A program made the translations under genes and the position numbers. A stretch of DNA of 64,000 bases from Eumeta japonica (Eukaryota > Arthropoda > Insecta > Lepidoptera > Psychidae). The notes under the pieces were generated by a model, which was not told the DNA's origin, ran no database searches, and was given only the letters and a program-made list of their open reading frames with translations. Shown here piece by piece: positions 12,728 to 24,189 of the stretch (positions are counted from its first letter, which is position 1; the number at the start of each line of letters is the position of its first letter). The stretch spans positions 1-64,000 of the forward strand of contig BGZK01001474.1 in the NCBI GenBank assembly GCA_005406025.1, in the 5' to 3' direction.

Positions 12728-13432
12728 TAGGGTTCCAAGCCAAAATGTTGCGGAACGGAACCCATACAGCTTCGTCATGTACGTCCATCCGTCCGTATGT
12801 TGCAGGCATTTTATTCAAAAACTACAAGACTTATATTAATGAAATTTATTGTGTAGGTGTCTTGTATAAGCCGCTACTGAGTTTCGTCGTTAAATAACAA
12901 AAATGAATATTTCTAGGGGACATACCATGTATGTAACAGAAGCTGAAAAAAATTTTTTTCATTGAACATCAACGTGTGATACATACTTCGACAGTTCTTT
13001 TAAAACACCTTAAGGTTTATAAGCTATTTTTCTAATTACATGAATAATTTCGGATGTAATCGCTCCGAAAGTTGAAGGATTTGTGTCCCTCCCCCTTTAT
13101 TTTCTAAACCATATGTCCAAAAAATATGAAAAAAGGTAATGCTTAATAATTACTTTCTACGAAAATTATTTTGAAAATGGTCGGATATACTGTATTTGAG
13201 TTATTTTCAAAAAATTACGCTTCTCAACAAAAGTTCCATGAAGATACGCTCTTTTGCTTAGGCATTTTTTTTAGTTATAGGAGACTAAAGTGCTTATACC
13301 TATTCTGTGCGGAAAAATGGAAAATCGAAAAAGTGTAACAACGTACTTTTTCATCTACAGTGCATTTCTTTGTAATAATGGTTTGGGAACCCTATAATGA
13401 GTAGGTATGGTCCGGTATGCTCTTGGCCAGTT
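12728..13432 (-). mobile_element. AGGGTTCC-family interspersed repeat, copy 1
   Basis: The plus-strand left end is TAGGGTTCCAAGCC followed by a CGTCCATCCGTCCGTATGTT stretch; the right end is GGGAACCCTATAATGAG followed by a diverged GGTCCGG...CTTGGCC block. Taken on the minus strand this has the family's order: a TCGG(CC)AAG head, AGGGTTCCG, an AT-rich body with GAAAAAAATTTTTTTC, then a CGGACGGACG tail ending GGAACCCTAA. No coding sequence survives. Two other copies lie at 30.9 and 36.6 kb, and a scrap at 50.1 kb. I know the family as widespread in Lepidoptera but not its class. Confidence 0.75.
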
Positions 13433-13484
13433 TTCTATTGTTAAATTTTACCAAGAAAACATATTCAAATACGTTCCTTATCTT

Positions 13485-14000
13485 TCAATACTAATATATA
13501 AAGCTGAATAGCTTGTTTGTTTCAACGCGATCATCTCTTGATCCACTAGTCGGCTTTGAAAAATTGTTTTTGAATTTGATACCCCAATTTTCGAGAAAAG
13601 TTGTTAGCTATCTAAATAGATTTTTGTGTTTGGACGCACTAATCTGTGGAAATACTAGTTGAATTTGAATTTTTTTTTTGAATTTGATAGCCCCATTTTT
13701 GTGAAAGTTAGAAGTTATCTGAATAGTTCTTTGTTTGGTTCTTTGAATGTGCTAATAGCTAAAATAATCTAATGAGCTAAACTAGGTACCATGCAGATTT
13801 GAAAAAAAACATTTTTACATCATCGATTTTTGAGGATTATAATCAATGAAATTTGATTTGGTGATTGGTTGTATAATGTAAGGATCCACTAAGAAAGATT
13901 TTTTTAATTCGATATTTATCGGAGTAAAAGGGGGTTGCATTTTGTATGAAACTTTTTATGCAGCGAGGTACGACTATGTGTGATGTAAATATTTTTTGTA
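13485..14000 (+). mobile_element. Lepidopteran interspersed repeat (AATACTAATATATAAAGCTG type)
   Basis: It starts like the common lepidopteran repeat ACTAATATTATAAAGCTGAA...TTTGTTTGTTT and continues with 'CTTGATCCACTAGTCGGCTTTGAAAAATT'-like sequence. The block with TTGAATTTGATA(G/C)CCC, then an AGTTNTTAGNTATCT(G/A)AATAG word, occurs twice about 115 bases apart (about 13570-13620 and 13680-13720), so the body carries an internal duplication. It ends near ATGCAGCGAGGTACGACTA, resembling the 3' end of this family. Non-coding. Confidence 0.5.
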
Positions 14001-14099
14001 TGTATTTTTTGCGTTTTTTTTTTGTGCATGCTTAAACCATTCATCTGAACACTATGAAACTGGTAATATGTCGTATTCGCGAATGAGGACATTTCCTAA

Positions 14100-14687
14100 A
14101 AAGAAAACTAGCATTCGTATCTTACGTTGTCTACATAATAAGTTTGTGTAATTGAACCGAACTACTGAACCGATTCTAAGAATTACTTCATTAATAAGAA
14201 ACACTGCTAACATTCCGCCTTGGCCTCATCTATATATTTATGCATTTTAGATCCTAAAATTCTTTCAATCATAGAAAACTATACTATCCCCAAGAAATAT
14301 AGCCTAAATTTTATTTCGATACTGGCATTTGTCCTGGCTACGTTCAAATTGGAACTGTGACCGGAAACGGAATCAAAAAAACGGAGGCAGGGAGTAGAAC
14401 TGAGGGCCAACAGTAGAGTTCGAAATCGCGTGTGGGATTAAAATTAAAATCAAGAATAAGGCCGGTATTGAAATAAGAATCAGTAATCAGGTGAGAATCG
14501 AGAGTGGGACCGTAATCGAAAGCGGAATCAGAATCGGAATCAAGAGTGAGACAAATTGGCATCAAAAATAGGACCGGGATCGGCTTCGACAGCGGCCAGG
14601 GTCATGATCAAGGTCGTAATCTGACGATGTACAATATGAAGTAATTCATTGTACGTCTGCGCGGGCGGAGCCGCGGGCGAAAGCTAC
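14100..14687 (+). mobile_element. Non-autonomous Helitron-like element
   Basis: The body carries CGAACTACTGAACCGATTCT near 14158, a GGAATC/GAATCGG-rich degenerate tract (14345-14600), and a well-preserved 3' end: GTACGTCTGCGCGGGCGGAG, then CCGCGGGCGAAAGCTAC. The GCGG...CCGC hairpin sits just inside the CTAC terminus. The GATTCC tract makes the minus-strand frame 14344-14565 Asp/Ser/Thr-rich, which is a composition artefact. It has no transposition protein. Confidence 0.6.
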
Positions 14688-14914
14688 TTATTTATACAAC
14701 AGGAGCAATATTTTGCTATCGCACGTACAAACCTTGCAATGGCTTCACTAATGACTTTATTTTTTACACATTGCGACACCGCCGAACATGCGGCCTATCG
14801 AATCACCTCAATAAAACAACAATATATAACATAATACAATCGCATCTGTACGCCGCACTTCCGATGCGTGGTTCCCGTCGCAACGCTACGCTTACATTAT
14901 AACGAACGTATGAA

Positions 14915-15135
14915 TGAACAATACGTCCATTGACGGGCCAGCACCTGCGGCGGCGGGCCACACGTGGCGGCGACGTCACCTGGCCGCAGCTACCCCGAGC
15001 GACGCCGGGCGAAAATCTGTATGGGGCGATGCGCGCGCGCAGATGCCGGAATACGTTGGCGATATGTGCCCGTTATTGTTATGGCGGCGCTATCGCTATT
15101 GTCGCCGGCCGCATTGTTTTCATTATTGCATAAAC
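14915..15135. other. GC-rich island with Sox/POU-like motif pair
   Basis: CpG-dense sequence (ACCTGCGGCGGCGGGCCACA, GATGCGCGCGCGCAGATGCC) contains CACGTGG and GACGTCACCTGG words. At its right edge CATTGTT (15112-15118) is followed within six bases by ATTGCATAAA (15124-15133), a Sox-plus-POU-like arrangement. Overlapping frames on both strands (14914-15153, 14930-15133, 14990-15250) have no recognised domain. A cis-regulatory element is possible but is inferred from motifs only. Confidence 0.3.
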
Positions 15136-15139
15136 TTTG

Positions 15140-16170
15140 AATTTTTATGTTAAAAAAAAAAGTGTAATTTACGTCTCTTTCGTGTATTTTTAAAGGGAAC
15201 AGTGTCGATACATTTCTTGTATTAACGAACATCTTTACGAACTGGCACAATTATTTCTTTTTATAGATTTTTAGGGTTGAATTAATGTGTTATGTGATAT
15301 ACTTAAACAAATCATTAATAGCACCTTGTCTGAGGCTGGGTTGTGACGTCTGAGTATTCATTTATGTGTGACAATGCACAAAAAGGCTCTAAATTAACTA
15401 ACGTTAATTCATTGTTAATTTACACGCTTGTATTTGCTCGGTCTGGTATATAATACTAAAATGTATTAAGTGATTTAATAATAATTCAGGATTGGTATTT
15501 ATCCCCGGAAGAACCTAAATTATTTAATGTCGATGACTAGTGATGCGAAATTAATATTCAAATAAACATAATAATACACGAACTCTGACATCTGCGCACA
15601 TTTGTCACAGAGAAAGTCAACAATGTAGTAACAGACAGTTGCGACCTCTGTCAACAGCTGCTACCGGGACGCTAAAATGCATCCCTTTTTAAAACACGTT
15701 GAACTACATTATTATAAACAAACACGAAGTAATTTTTTTTTATTTTAGCTAAGTAATAATTATAATTTAATAAAGAGTAAAAGCCAATTACTGGTAATGT
15801 AAAATGCTTCAATTTAAAGAAGTTAAATAGTAAAGGCATTTTAAAAATAGGAATTAATATAAATACAATTCAGAAATAATATTAATTTGTATGAATTCAT
15901 AAATCAATGAAGTGTATGAACAACAGACATTTTAATGTGTATATAGAGATTGTACAAATTTGGATCGAATGGAAATCAATTTTTATACCACTCCTGTATA
16001 AATTAATTAATTACTGAACTAAAAAAACCATCAAAAATTCGAAGATGGATTGTTCAAAATGCCAATGACCGTTATAAACTACACGGCCATTTCAAACGCC
16101 CAAAAAAATATATTTAAAGGATTTTTGGCAAATTTATTATCTGAGCGCTTGGGTTACTCCAATTCATATA
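15140..16170. other. AT-rich DNA, no gene seen
   Basis: Nothing recognisable: AT-rich sequence with poly-A/T runs. Confidence 0.5.
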
Positions 16171-16172
16171 CG

Positions 16173-16815
16173 TAGGGCGCACTGAAAATTTATGGAATGA
16201 ATGGGAGGGAATAAGTTAATTTTGACCATATATAGTAGTAACTATTTATAGTCATAAATGAATTTATTCTTTCTCAAAATATTCTCCGTTAGCATAAATG
16301 CACTTTTTCATACGAATAAACCAATATTGAAAACATTTATGCCGCTCCTCCCTGGTGACCTTAGAAATATATTTTGCATACTCTTCAACAGCCACTTTTG
16401 ATGATGAAAATCGTTGACCGCGTAATTGGTTCTTAATTTTTGCAAATAAAAAAAAGTTACAAGGCGCCAGGTCGGAACTGTATGCAGGATCGCTCATAAG
16501 TTCTACGTTTTTCTCCTTCAAAAATTGTTTTGTCCGTTTGACCGCGTGAGAAGTGGCATTGTCGTGGTGCTAGATGATACGAGGTTTACGGTTATTTTTA
16601 CAGAGTTCGTCAATAACTTCCACCAAACAAATGGTCGTATACCAATCTCTATTCACGATACGACAATTTTCCAAAGCAACAGCAGCTACGTGTCCAGTTT
16701 TATTAAAAAAAGAAGCAATCATCAGCTTGTAGGCACTTCACACACTTTGGTTGGTGCTCATATCGATCGTATCGCATCAATAAAATCGATTGCTGCTTTG
16801 TTTTTGGGGTCGTAG
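16173..16815 (-). pseudogene. mariner-family transposase pseudogene, 5'-truncated
   Basis: A cut-and-paste DNA transposase of the Tc1/mariner superfamily (mariner, D,D34D) that would act on its own terminal repeats in the nucleus. On the minus strand the frame runs from about 16815 to a TAA at 16264. Recognisable in order: a FFNKTGHVAAVALENCR-like strand, NRDWYTT, KNNRKPRII, HHDNATSHA (second catalytic Asp), the YSSDLAPCNFFLF segment, KIKNQLRGQRFSS and the final YFEKE. Three lesions are visible: the N-terminal helix-turn-helix DNA-binding half is absent, a TAG sits immediately before HHDNA, and the third catalytic Asp (35 residues after the second) is Asn. The last roughly 86 codons remain open. 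Downstream, GGGCGCACTGAAAATTTATG (16175 onwards) is a plausible 3' terminal repeat; no matching 5' terminal repeat is seen. Confidence 0.9.
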
Positions 16816-17400
16816 TATTGCTACGACCGCAAAACAAATCATTGTATCAAAATTATATATTTTTAACTTTAAACATAATTCGAGACAAGTCCCTAAAAGA
16901 TTTTTATTAATGACAAGTTTCGTTACATCTTAAAAAGCATACGCCGAAGTCTGTGTGCACGTCGAAGAAAACCGATTTTGAACATTCATATTAGATAGTC
17001 CAATGAAATATATTAACGGGACTGCCTACTTTGATTGTTTTAGAATAAGTTGCTAGACAATAAAGCTTTAGATTCCTGTAATTCAACATATGTTTGAGTC
17101 ATTCCCACGATTTAGAACACTACTAAACTGGAGGGTTGCATTGAGGATATCCGCGGCGTCCATCGGACCGATTCTATGCATTTTCGATTATATCACGCTT
17201 AATTAACGATATTAGTGTACCATGACTCTATATGGTCTTGTGAAAAAACTTAAAAAAATTAATGCACAAGTGCATGGTGAACTCTATGAGTATTGATCGC
17301 CTATGGTTCGTATAACTTTCTACACAATTTTTTTTAATATAATATAATATTTAATTTAATATACCTTACCAGTCACAAACGTGTCGTATAGATTTCTTTA
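16816..17400. other. AT-rich DNA, no gene seen
   Basis: It begins at the truncation point of the mariner copy, where an 8-bp hairpin GGTCGTAG/CTACGACC occurs. No other feature is recognised. Confidence 0.45.
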
Positions 17401-17403
17401 GTC

Positions 17404-17572
17404 TATGTACTTTTATTGGGCCTTCTTCAGGTGCATGAACGAATTAATAGCCACTACACATTTTGAAGGACCCCGTTCGCCAATATCACTAATCCTGTAT
17501 CTGATTTTGAAAGACGCTCCACACCTACTATGCAAGGATCGCTTCTCTATTGCATTGATTAAATTTTTGGGG
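17404..17572 (-). pseudogene. LINE reverse-transcriptase fragment (same family as 41 kb)
   Basis: On the minus strand about 50 codons read INAIEKRSLHSRCGASFK then IRYRISDIGERG. This corresponds to the INALEMRSLSSMCGVSR...RYRNSDVRKRCG stretch of the longer remnant at 40.7-41.6 kb. In that family the segment lies C-terminal to the polymerase core. It is an isolated, diverged scrap with no flanking homology that I can follow. Confidence 0.65.
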
Positions 17573-17579
17573 TTTTATT

Positions 17580-18765
17580 GTGTCCTAAATATTGACTTTT
17601 CTTATTGCAGCAGTGCAGCATTCCCATGTATGTATCAGTGAAATAATGTCATATATTATGATAATAAAAGTAAAAAAAACTCTATATTAATATCATGATT
17701 TACAGAAAAAAAAAATTGTTTTTTCTATTCACACTTCGGCGGTTATTACCCGACTACGGCAGGAGAGTAATACAGTTAATGCGTCCGTGAGTGTGTGTGT
17801 ATGTATGTGTCTATGTTACTACTATTCACATCCTAAACACCTCATACCATTCGAATAAACAAGACAAATGTCGTTAGGTGTATACTAGTATTGAAAGAAC
17901 ATTCGTTAGATTTTCTATATTTATGTTTTTGAAAAGGCAATTTATTTAGTTTTGTTAGGCACTTAGAATCAGCAGGTTTAATGTGGGCTGCCTCATGTTG
18001 AAAGTACTCGTTAGTCATTTGGGTGGATAGGTACACACGAATTTTTTATCAAATGAAAAAATAGTCCGGTAAAAAATATGAGTAAAAAAAATCGCAATAG
18101 ATCTCTGATTGACTTAATTAAACGTTTGGCGCATCTACTGAACCATTTCATTTATGTATAAATTATATTATTAACTATTTCATTCTCGATTCCGCTCCCA
18201 GTCTTACTTTTGATTTCGTTCGTTCTCGGTCTCGATCTAGACCCCGATTCGTAATGGTGACGTGTAAATAACTATATGGACGTAAAAAAATGCAATCCTC
18301 TTGAAATCACAGACAGACAGTGCTTTTCTATTGATATTTATGAATAAACATAAATATAAGTCCTTAGAGGTTGTTTCGAAATTTTAAAATCTCATGTGAA
18401 ATAATATACTCAGTATATGTACTCAATGGCTAAAAGATAAATGACGTTGTAAAAAAAAGTTTACTTAAATTCGTCATGGCGGGTTTTTTTCAAGCCGTGG
18501 TCGAGGCATACTCTTGTAGAATCACTTTATTGTAGATTTACGTAGAGTATGTTTCAGTGTGACGCTACAAGATAATGATACAGAAAATTAATGAAACAAT
18601 TATTTTTGTCTCTCAGAACTCAGTGTTGCTTTTCAGTCATTGAATTCAATATCCATTTTTACGTTGACCCGTAGATTTATTGATTGCGAAGACGATTTTC
18701 GATTGATATGTAATTATTCGACACGCGAAGGTATTTCTGTTTAGCAGTCACTTTATGTCAATCCG
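17580..18765. other. AT-rich DNA with one GATTCC-type repeat scrap
   Basis: A minus-strand GATTCC/GATCTCG-rich scrap at about 18178-18270 (CTCGATTCCGCTCCCAGTC and following) is of the kind found inside the Helitron-like elements elsewhere in the window. The rest is plain AT-rich DNA with a short GTGTGTGTATGTATGTGT run near 17795. Confidence 0.4.
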
Positions 18766-18769
18766 ATCA

Positions 18770-19160
18770 GATGTCGCGCGGGACGTTACCGGCACCTCAT
18801 TCCGTTCCGTCGTGGCGAAAGCAACCGACTTTATCACCTATTTTGAGCGGGGCGGGGGGGTGCGTCTCGCGGCCGATAGTAGACCACGCCCAACGAATAT
18901 TTTCTCAGCCTCGCCTATAGTTTTATTTTAGGAAAACGTCACGGAAAACATCCGCGAGCCCCGCGGCCGTATGTCGGGGCGTGAAAATCGGCTGCGTGCA
19001 GGCCGCGCGCTCGTGTAACGTAAACAGTGCGCAGACGCTGCGCCGGCGGCGCGTTCCGTTACCGCCTTGGGCGTTTCGATGCGTGTGGCGCTTATTTTTG
19101 TGGGCGTATATTTGATTTGTAACCGGCGCCGCGGCGTTAATGCAATCGCGGGCCAAATTA
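18770..19160. other. GC-rich CpG island
   Basis: Nearly 400 bases of raised GC with many CpGs (GCGGGGCGGGGGGGTGCGTC near 18846; GACGCTGCGCCGGCGGCGCG near 19032). Two overlapping minus-strand frames (18923-19195 and 18928-19164) are consequences of low stop-codon density and show no domain. This is the longest GC-rich island in the window, so it is the first place to look for a promoter or exon. Confidence 0.4.
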
Positions 19161-19164
19161 ACAA

Positions 19165-21375
19165 ATATACGTATGTGTAGGTCTTGTTTAAACAAATAGT
19201 GCGACCGTGTGAATAAAACTTTATTGGCGGCCGTTAAGGTATTAAAATGTTTCCTCGTGGCATTTCATTTGAATATTTTCATCACGACACGTATTTTTGG
19301 CATTTTCCTATCGGCCATTTTATGCGTGCGACAAATGCGTTTGTCCGTGTTTCTCTTTGTACGCTTAATCTTAATTCGTTTCTGATTTTATTAATGTATT
19401 TTACAAACAGATACTATAATACAATTGGAAACATTGATATTGTCCTCGTAACCGTAACACGGAAAATAAAATATTTACTTACTCATAAAGGAAATGGTAC
19501 TTAGTTATCTTATCGAAGAAAATCTAGTATCACTGTATAGGTTACTTGTAATTGTTGTTGCTGTTGAATCAATTTTTTTTATCTCTTTACTGCAGAATTA
19601 CATTTTCCCACATTTTCTTTCTTTTAGATTGAGAAGTCTGTAGGTGCAAGTAAGGTTGAGGATTACTAACGGCTGTTGTCACCAAAACATTGTTAACGTC
19701 CAACGCTGGGGGCTTAATATACTCTTCACATGGACAGTACGAGTTCTTGAATAACTTCAATTGTAAACTTATCTGTTAATTCATCTCCGTCAGGGTTCGA
19801 AGTTGGAACCTATTGATTCGAAGACGGCGCATTGAATTGTTTGGCTTCCGTCGCGATTCTCAATCGTTTTTTAATCAAAAATCTTCTTTGATATCAAAAT
19901 GACAAGAAATTGGATTTTCATTCTTTTTAAGTAACTTCTAACATTAAGCTATTTCTATGGTTGTACGTCTTTTATAGTCTAGGTTGACTTTTCTATAAGT
20001 TTTACATTCTTTGAGACGGAAAATACTTTTATTTAACATTTAATTTATAATATGAAAAAAAATACACTTTCAGTCGGTATTTTTTTGGTACATTTTTAAA
20101 TCAAAAACAATGAGGCACTTGCTTTGAGCGTCGAGCATTTAAATAATAATATAATGTCATTGCGAAAATATCGGACATCAAAATTTTTGTTGTTTCTTGA
20201 ATTAGATAATTTCCGGCACAAAATTCTACTTCTACTTTGCGACGAAAAGTCAAATCTTGCAATGAATAACTTATTCTTAGATACTGATTAACGTAGAGCA
20301 AAATCTAAAAACACACTTTAAATATGTGCTTGACTAACAATCAAGTTAACTAACACACCAAAGACATTAAAATTATTAATTACAATACAAAAAAGTTTTT
20401 AATATGAAATGCAATACTGAAGACATCATTAACTTTATTATAGGAACGTCACTATCGTAATCAAATCATTTATCGCGGTTTTAAAATGGCCCACTTGCGT
20501 TCATAATCTATATAATCTCTGCTACGGTCATAGATAAAGTGAGTCATAGCGTAATTGTATCTGTTTATCTGTTTTGTTCGATCTTCGTTTGCGCAATAAA
20601 GAAACCTTGAACTGATGTACTTTTAGCAAACAACCGAACATGAATCAATTATTACAGTGATTTTTATAGAGACCTGCAACAGAATTTTATTAAAAGTTTC
20701 TCTATGCAATTGTAACTATTGCATGCTGTAAAACATTCATATCTACAATTAAATATTATAAATTTTGTTTGTATGCATGTGATAAAAGAAATTTTTACTG
20801 CTAGGCAAAAGGTCTATTGAGTTTGATACCATTCGATTCACCGATTGAGTACTTTAGTTACGAATCGCAAATAACGACTTGACTAGAATTGCATGATTAA
20901 ACAGTAGAATAGCCACAGATAATTCCAAATATCATTTTAATTTTCGCAATCAAATAGCTATTACTATGAAATTCTAAATTAATTAAATAATAAAACAAGT
21001 GAAGAGTTATGGTATGCTTTAAACTGATAGTTTAACTCCACACTTTAAACATTGCTGATTCATTACAAAAACTTGGACAACTGAGTTTTGCTTAGCATCT
21101 TTCGTGTAATCATGGGAAAGTGATAACGTCCTAATGGAAAAGTTGCTTACGTTCATTTCCAGCAACATTATATACATAAAATGCGCAAGATAATACGTAT
21201 AGTGCCACGTAGAGCTTGTCACGTATTTTTTTTTTTAGAAAACACACCTACATAGATAAACTTGAAAAACAACACTTAGCCATGGTCAAAATTGTTGTCA
21301 AAATCGTTAATTCCGTTTCCGAGATCGCTATCTATATATGTAACCTTGTTTTGGCAAATTATCGTCGTCAATAAT
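19165..21375. other. AT-rich DNA, no gene seen
   Basis: No gene, RNA or known repeat is recognised. The frames at 19247-19504, 20101-20301 and 21019-21222 have no recognisable domains. Confidence 0.5.
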
Positions 21376-21379
21376 AGCT

Positions 21380-21925
21380 TAAGATCCGGCATTAGAAAAA
21401 TGTACCCTCGTCTGTTAATTGAAGTAAATAACGTTTTAAAGACAGATAACAATATTATAAATTTATGAGAACAATGTCTGCCACCGTAGTCCTGCTACTA
21501 TGTAATATTACATAATTCATTAATTAATAATAATTTTTTTGCTTCTCACATCACAAGTACAAAAACTTGAATATGATGTTTTACACCTTGTACAATAGGC
21601 AGTGACCTTTGTGATTGCTACAGCTACTTGTAGCCATGAGTAAACAGGTAGAGGAACCGAACTTATTTACCTGATCTGTCAATTTAAAAATATTAACATG
21701 TATGTAAAGTTTGCAAAATTAGAAATATATTTTTGTAACTGGCAGATACCGTGAAATTAGTTGCAGCCTTCATAAAAAAAAATGAAGTAAATAATATTAA
21801 TGGCAACAGGACTACGGTGGCAGACATTGTACTCATAAATTTATAATACTGTTATTTATCTGCCTTTAAAACATTATTTGATTCAATCAACAGATGAGGG
21901 TACATTTTTCTAATGCCGGATCTTA
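21380..21925. mobile_element. Long-terminal-inverted-repeat MITE, 546 bp
   Basis: The left arm 21380-21494 and right arm 21807-21925 are reverse complements over their full 115-119 bases, with about eight substitutions and one 4-base indel. The outermost 30 bases and innermost 24 bases match perfectly. The ends read TAAGATCCGGCATTAG. Flanks are TTAA on the left and TTAG on the right, compatible with a TTAA target (piggyBac-like) with one change, but not proof. The 312-bp interior is AT-rich and non-coding, so mobilisation would have needed a transposase from elsewhere. Confidence 0.88.
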
Positions 21926-22799
21926 GACTGTAACAAGCTGTGTTGCGTCAGGTTTTATTTTCCGCATTGCTGAGACGTACGTTCGCACGATCCTTTCATT
22001 TCAGATTGAGAAGCCTTTACAATAAATTGATCAGCAGCAATAGAGATGCTTATCAAGACCTGTCCGCCTTTGTTATGTCTAAATAACAAAATTACGATAC
22101 GAAACGCCTGATTTCTCCGATTAAATGCGACTCGCATTTACTCCGATTTATTTTTCACGGCCGTGTAAGAGCAGATGAGTGCATTATGGGGTAGTACGCA
22201 ATAATACTTTAGTGGAACACTCGGCACGAATGGGTGCTTAGCTAGTTGCGAAAGCAGTTCTTCGTGTGATTGCACTCGTATAACTTATGTAACGACTGAT
22301 TGAAGGGCGTGAGTGTGCTCTGAACTAAGGGCGCGAGGGCTTACAGCCGTCAGGCTAATTCAACGCGTGTGCTGGGAACTTCACGTTGTCATGAAAGTTT
22401 CTCGTCTTAAAAAATTCTGGCCAACCTTCGCCGTGATGTGTAGGTCTCACCGTGATAATCGTTGAGTGAGACTTGTATCGCGGAACTACAGAATCATTTC
22501 TTCTTGCAATATCTTTTTATTGTAGATCGAGGGACTCGACACGGTAACAGGGTCCGGGACCGACGGATTAAAATGTTTCCGAGTCACAGAGCATGTGGCT
22601 TAATGGCTTAATTTGACGTAAGTTAAAAAAGTCATTGCTAATTCTCTTTGGTTTGGGTTTAAACCCGTTATCTTCCGCTTCGATGTAAACGCTCTGAACG
22701 CTCAGCCGCCACCGTCCAACAAACATTTAAAGTAATTAAAGACATTATTTATATCATTCTGTTATTATACCTATGAATTATAATAAAAAGGCATAAAAC

Positions 22800-22970
22800 C
22801 CCGATGTACAGTTTCGCGAAAGCGATACAGCGCCGCAAACGCGACGCCTCGTAACAGGCAGACGGATTTAGGGCAATGGGGTATGCAGTTGCACAAGAAC
22901 GCGTTGTGCATTGTGCAATAACAACGCCGCTAATAAATACGCGAATAAATTCTGCGTATTGATTTACGTT
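22800..22970. promoter_or_regulatory. Possible cis-regulatory element with paired C/EBP-like sites
   Basis: GTTGCACAA (22888-22896) and TTGTGCAAT (22911-22919) are inverted C/EBP-type words separated by 14 bases, in a CpG-containing patch that then reads GCTAATAAATAC (homeodomain-like). The inference rests on motifs alone; there is no gene nearby to assign it to. Confidence 0.25.
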
Positions 22971-23242
22971 TCCCCTTTTGTGATCTTAAAATAGCTGTCT
23001 TAGAGAGTACTGGGCGAGAATGATTTTCAATGCACCATCGTGACCATTACGAACGGCGAATAGCGTTCAGTGAAGAAAATAGGGCAGGCCCATCGACAAC
23101 GAAAATTATAGATCGTTTCGAAATCTGTACGTTGAAAATTACGCCCGACTGAGTTAAATAGATTCAAGGAAATCCCTACGCCAAAGTTGATAGTATCGGC
23201 AGCAAGTCAAAGTATAGGGCTGAAAATTTAAGCCCTCTCGAA

Positions 23243-23302
23243 GCGAAATAAATGGGTGGATAATACAGAAGTATCACCCACCCATTTATATACGTTCGCT
23301 CA
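23243..23302. repeat. Long imperfect hairpin around TAAATGGGTGG
   Basis: TAAATGGGTGG (23249-23259) pairs perfectly with CCACCCATTTA (23278-23288). Pairing continues inward (ATAATAC against GTAT with a bulge) and outward (GCGAA against TTCGC), leaving an AGAA loop. The foldback is about 60 bases. The loop is very small for a microRNA precursor, so a foldback relict or MITE core is likelier. Confidence 0.6.
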
Positions 23303-24189
23303 ATTATAGAAGTGATGTACGGAGCGAGCGAAATTGGAATGATTTACTCGGTGTAACGTCAAGCTAACTTTTTATTAGTTTATATTTAAATATTTTTATT
23401 GGTTTAGCCCCAAAAAGCTACTAAACATGGCGACAGTCTTTTACTAGTTCAAAGTAATGTGATTCTATATAAAATTGACTTAATAATAGGAAGTTCGTAA
23501 GGTATTTCTCTCGACGATGACAAAAATCCGTCCGTTTATTCATAATTGTATTATAAAATTCTGTGGATATTTTTTTCAAAACGTTATCATCATTTTATTA
23601 CCATAATTATGTTTGTTTACGGTCGTTCAACGAAATCACAAATGTCCTGTAATATATACATTTCTAAACTCAAACTTTCGTAATCAATAATCAAGCAAAA
23701 GTAGTTCCTTGGGAATTATAGTCAATATTAAACAAATCAACAATTGATTTGCTATTTTTATGATTAAAAATGTAAAAATAATTTCGTAAAATGAGTTTTA
23801 AAACCAGTGATATAATATTTTGCTACAAAAATACAATTATAGATATAAAATTCTTTTATTGAACTAATTATTACTTTGGTTCTTTCAATCATCGTTTTGT
23901 CTAATACGGAATTCCATTCAAATCCTGTCTTTTTCATCTTTTACAACTTTAATATCTCGTCACATCTTATAATTATCATAATTACATATAATTACTTGTT
24001 TTCATTGTTTGTATTCACTATCAGAATCATAAAAGAGCAGTTGGACTCCACCAAAACTGATTCTATAAAAGGCATTCAAGATCGACACGCACTTCCTTTG
24101 CGTTTTCTGTGATCACTTGGATGGCGGAAAAAAAAAGAATGCTAAATAATAACAACATTTCACAGGAACACAGCATTTATCCTCAACTC

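Noticed and set aside
12728..13396. AGGGTTCC...GGAACCCT as terminal inverted repeats of a DNA transposon
   Set aside because: Comparison with the 30.9-kb copy shows similarity continuing about 35 bases beyond the GGAACCCTATA word, so these are internal words, not the ends.
14344..14565. Asp/Ser-rich 73-codon minus-strand frame
   Set aside because: Produced by the GATTCC-type hexamer tract of a Helitron-like element; not a protein-coding signal.
23243..23302. Canonical microRNA precursor
   Set aside because: The four-base loop and short stem do not fit usual insect precursors, so it is kept only as a hairpin.
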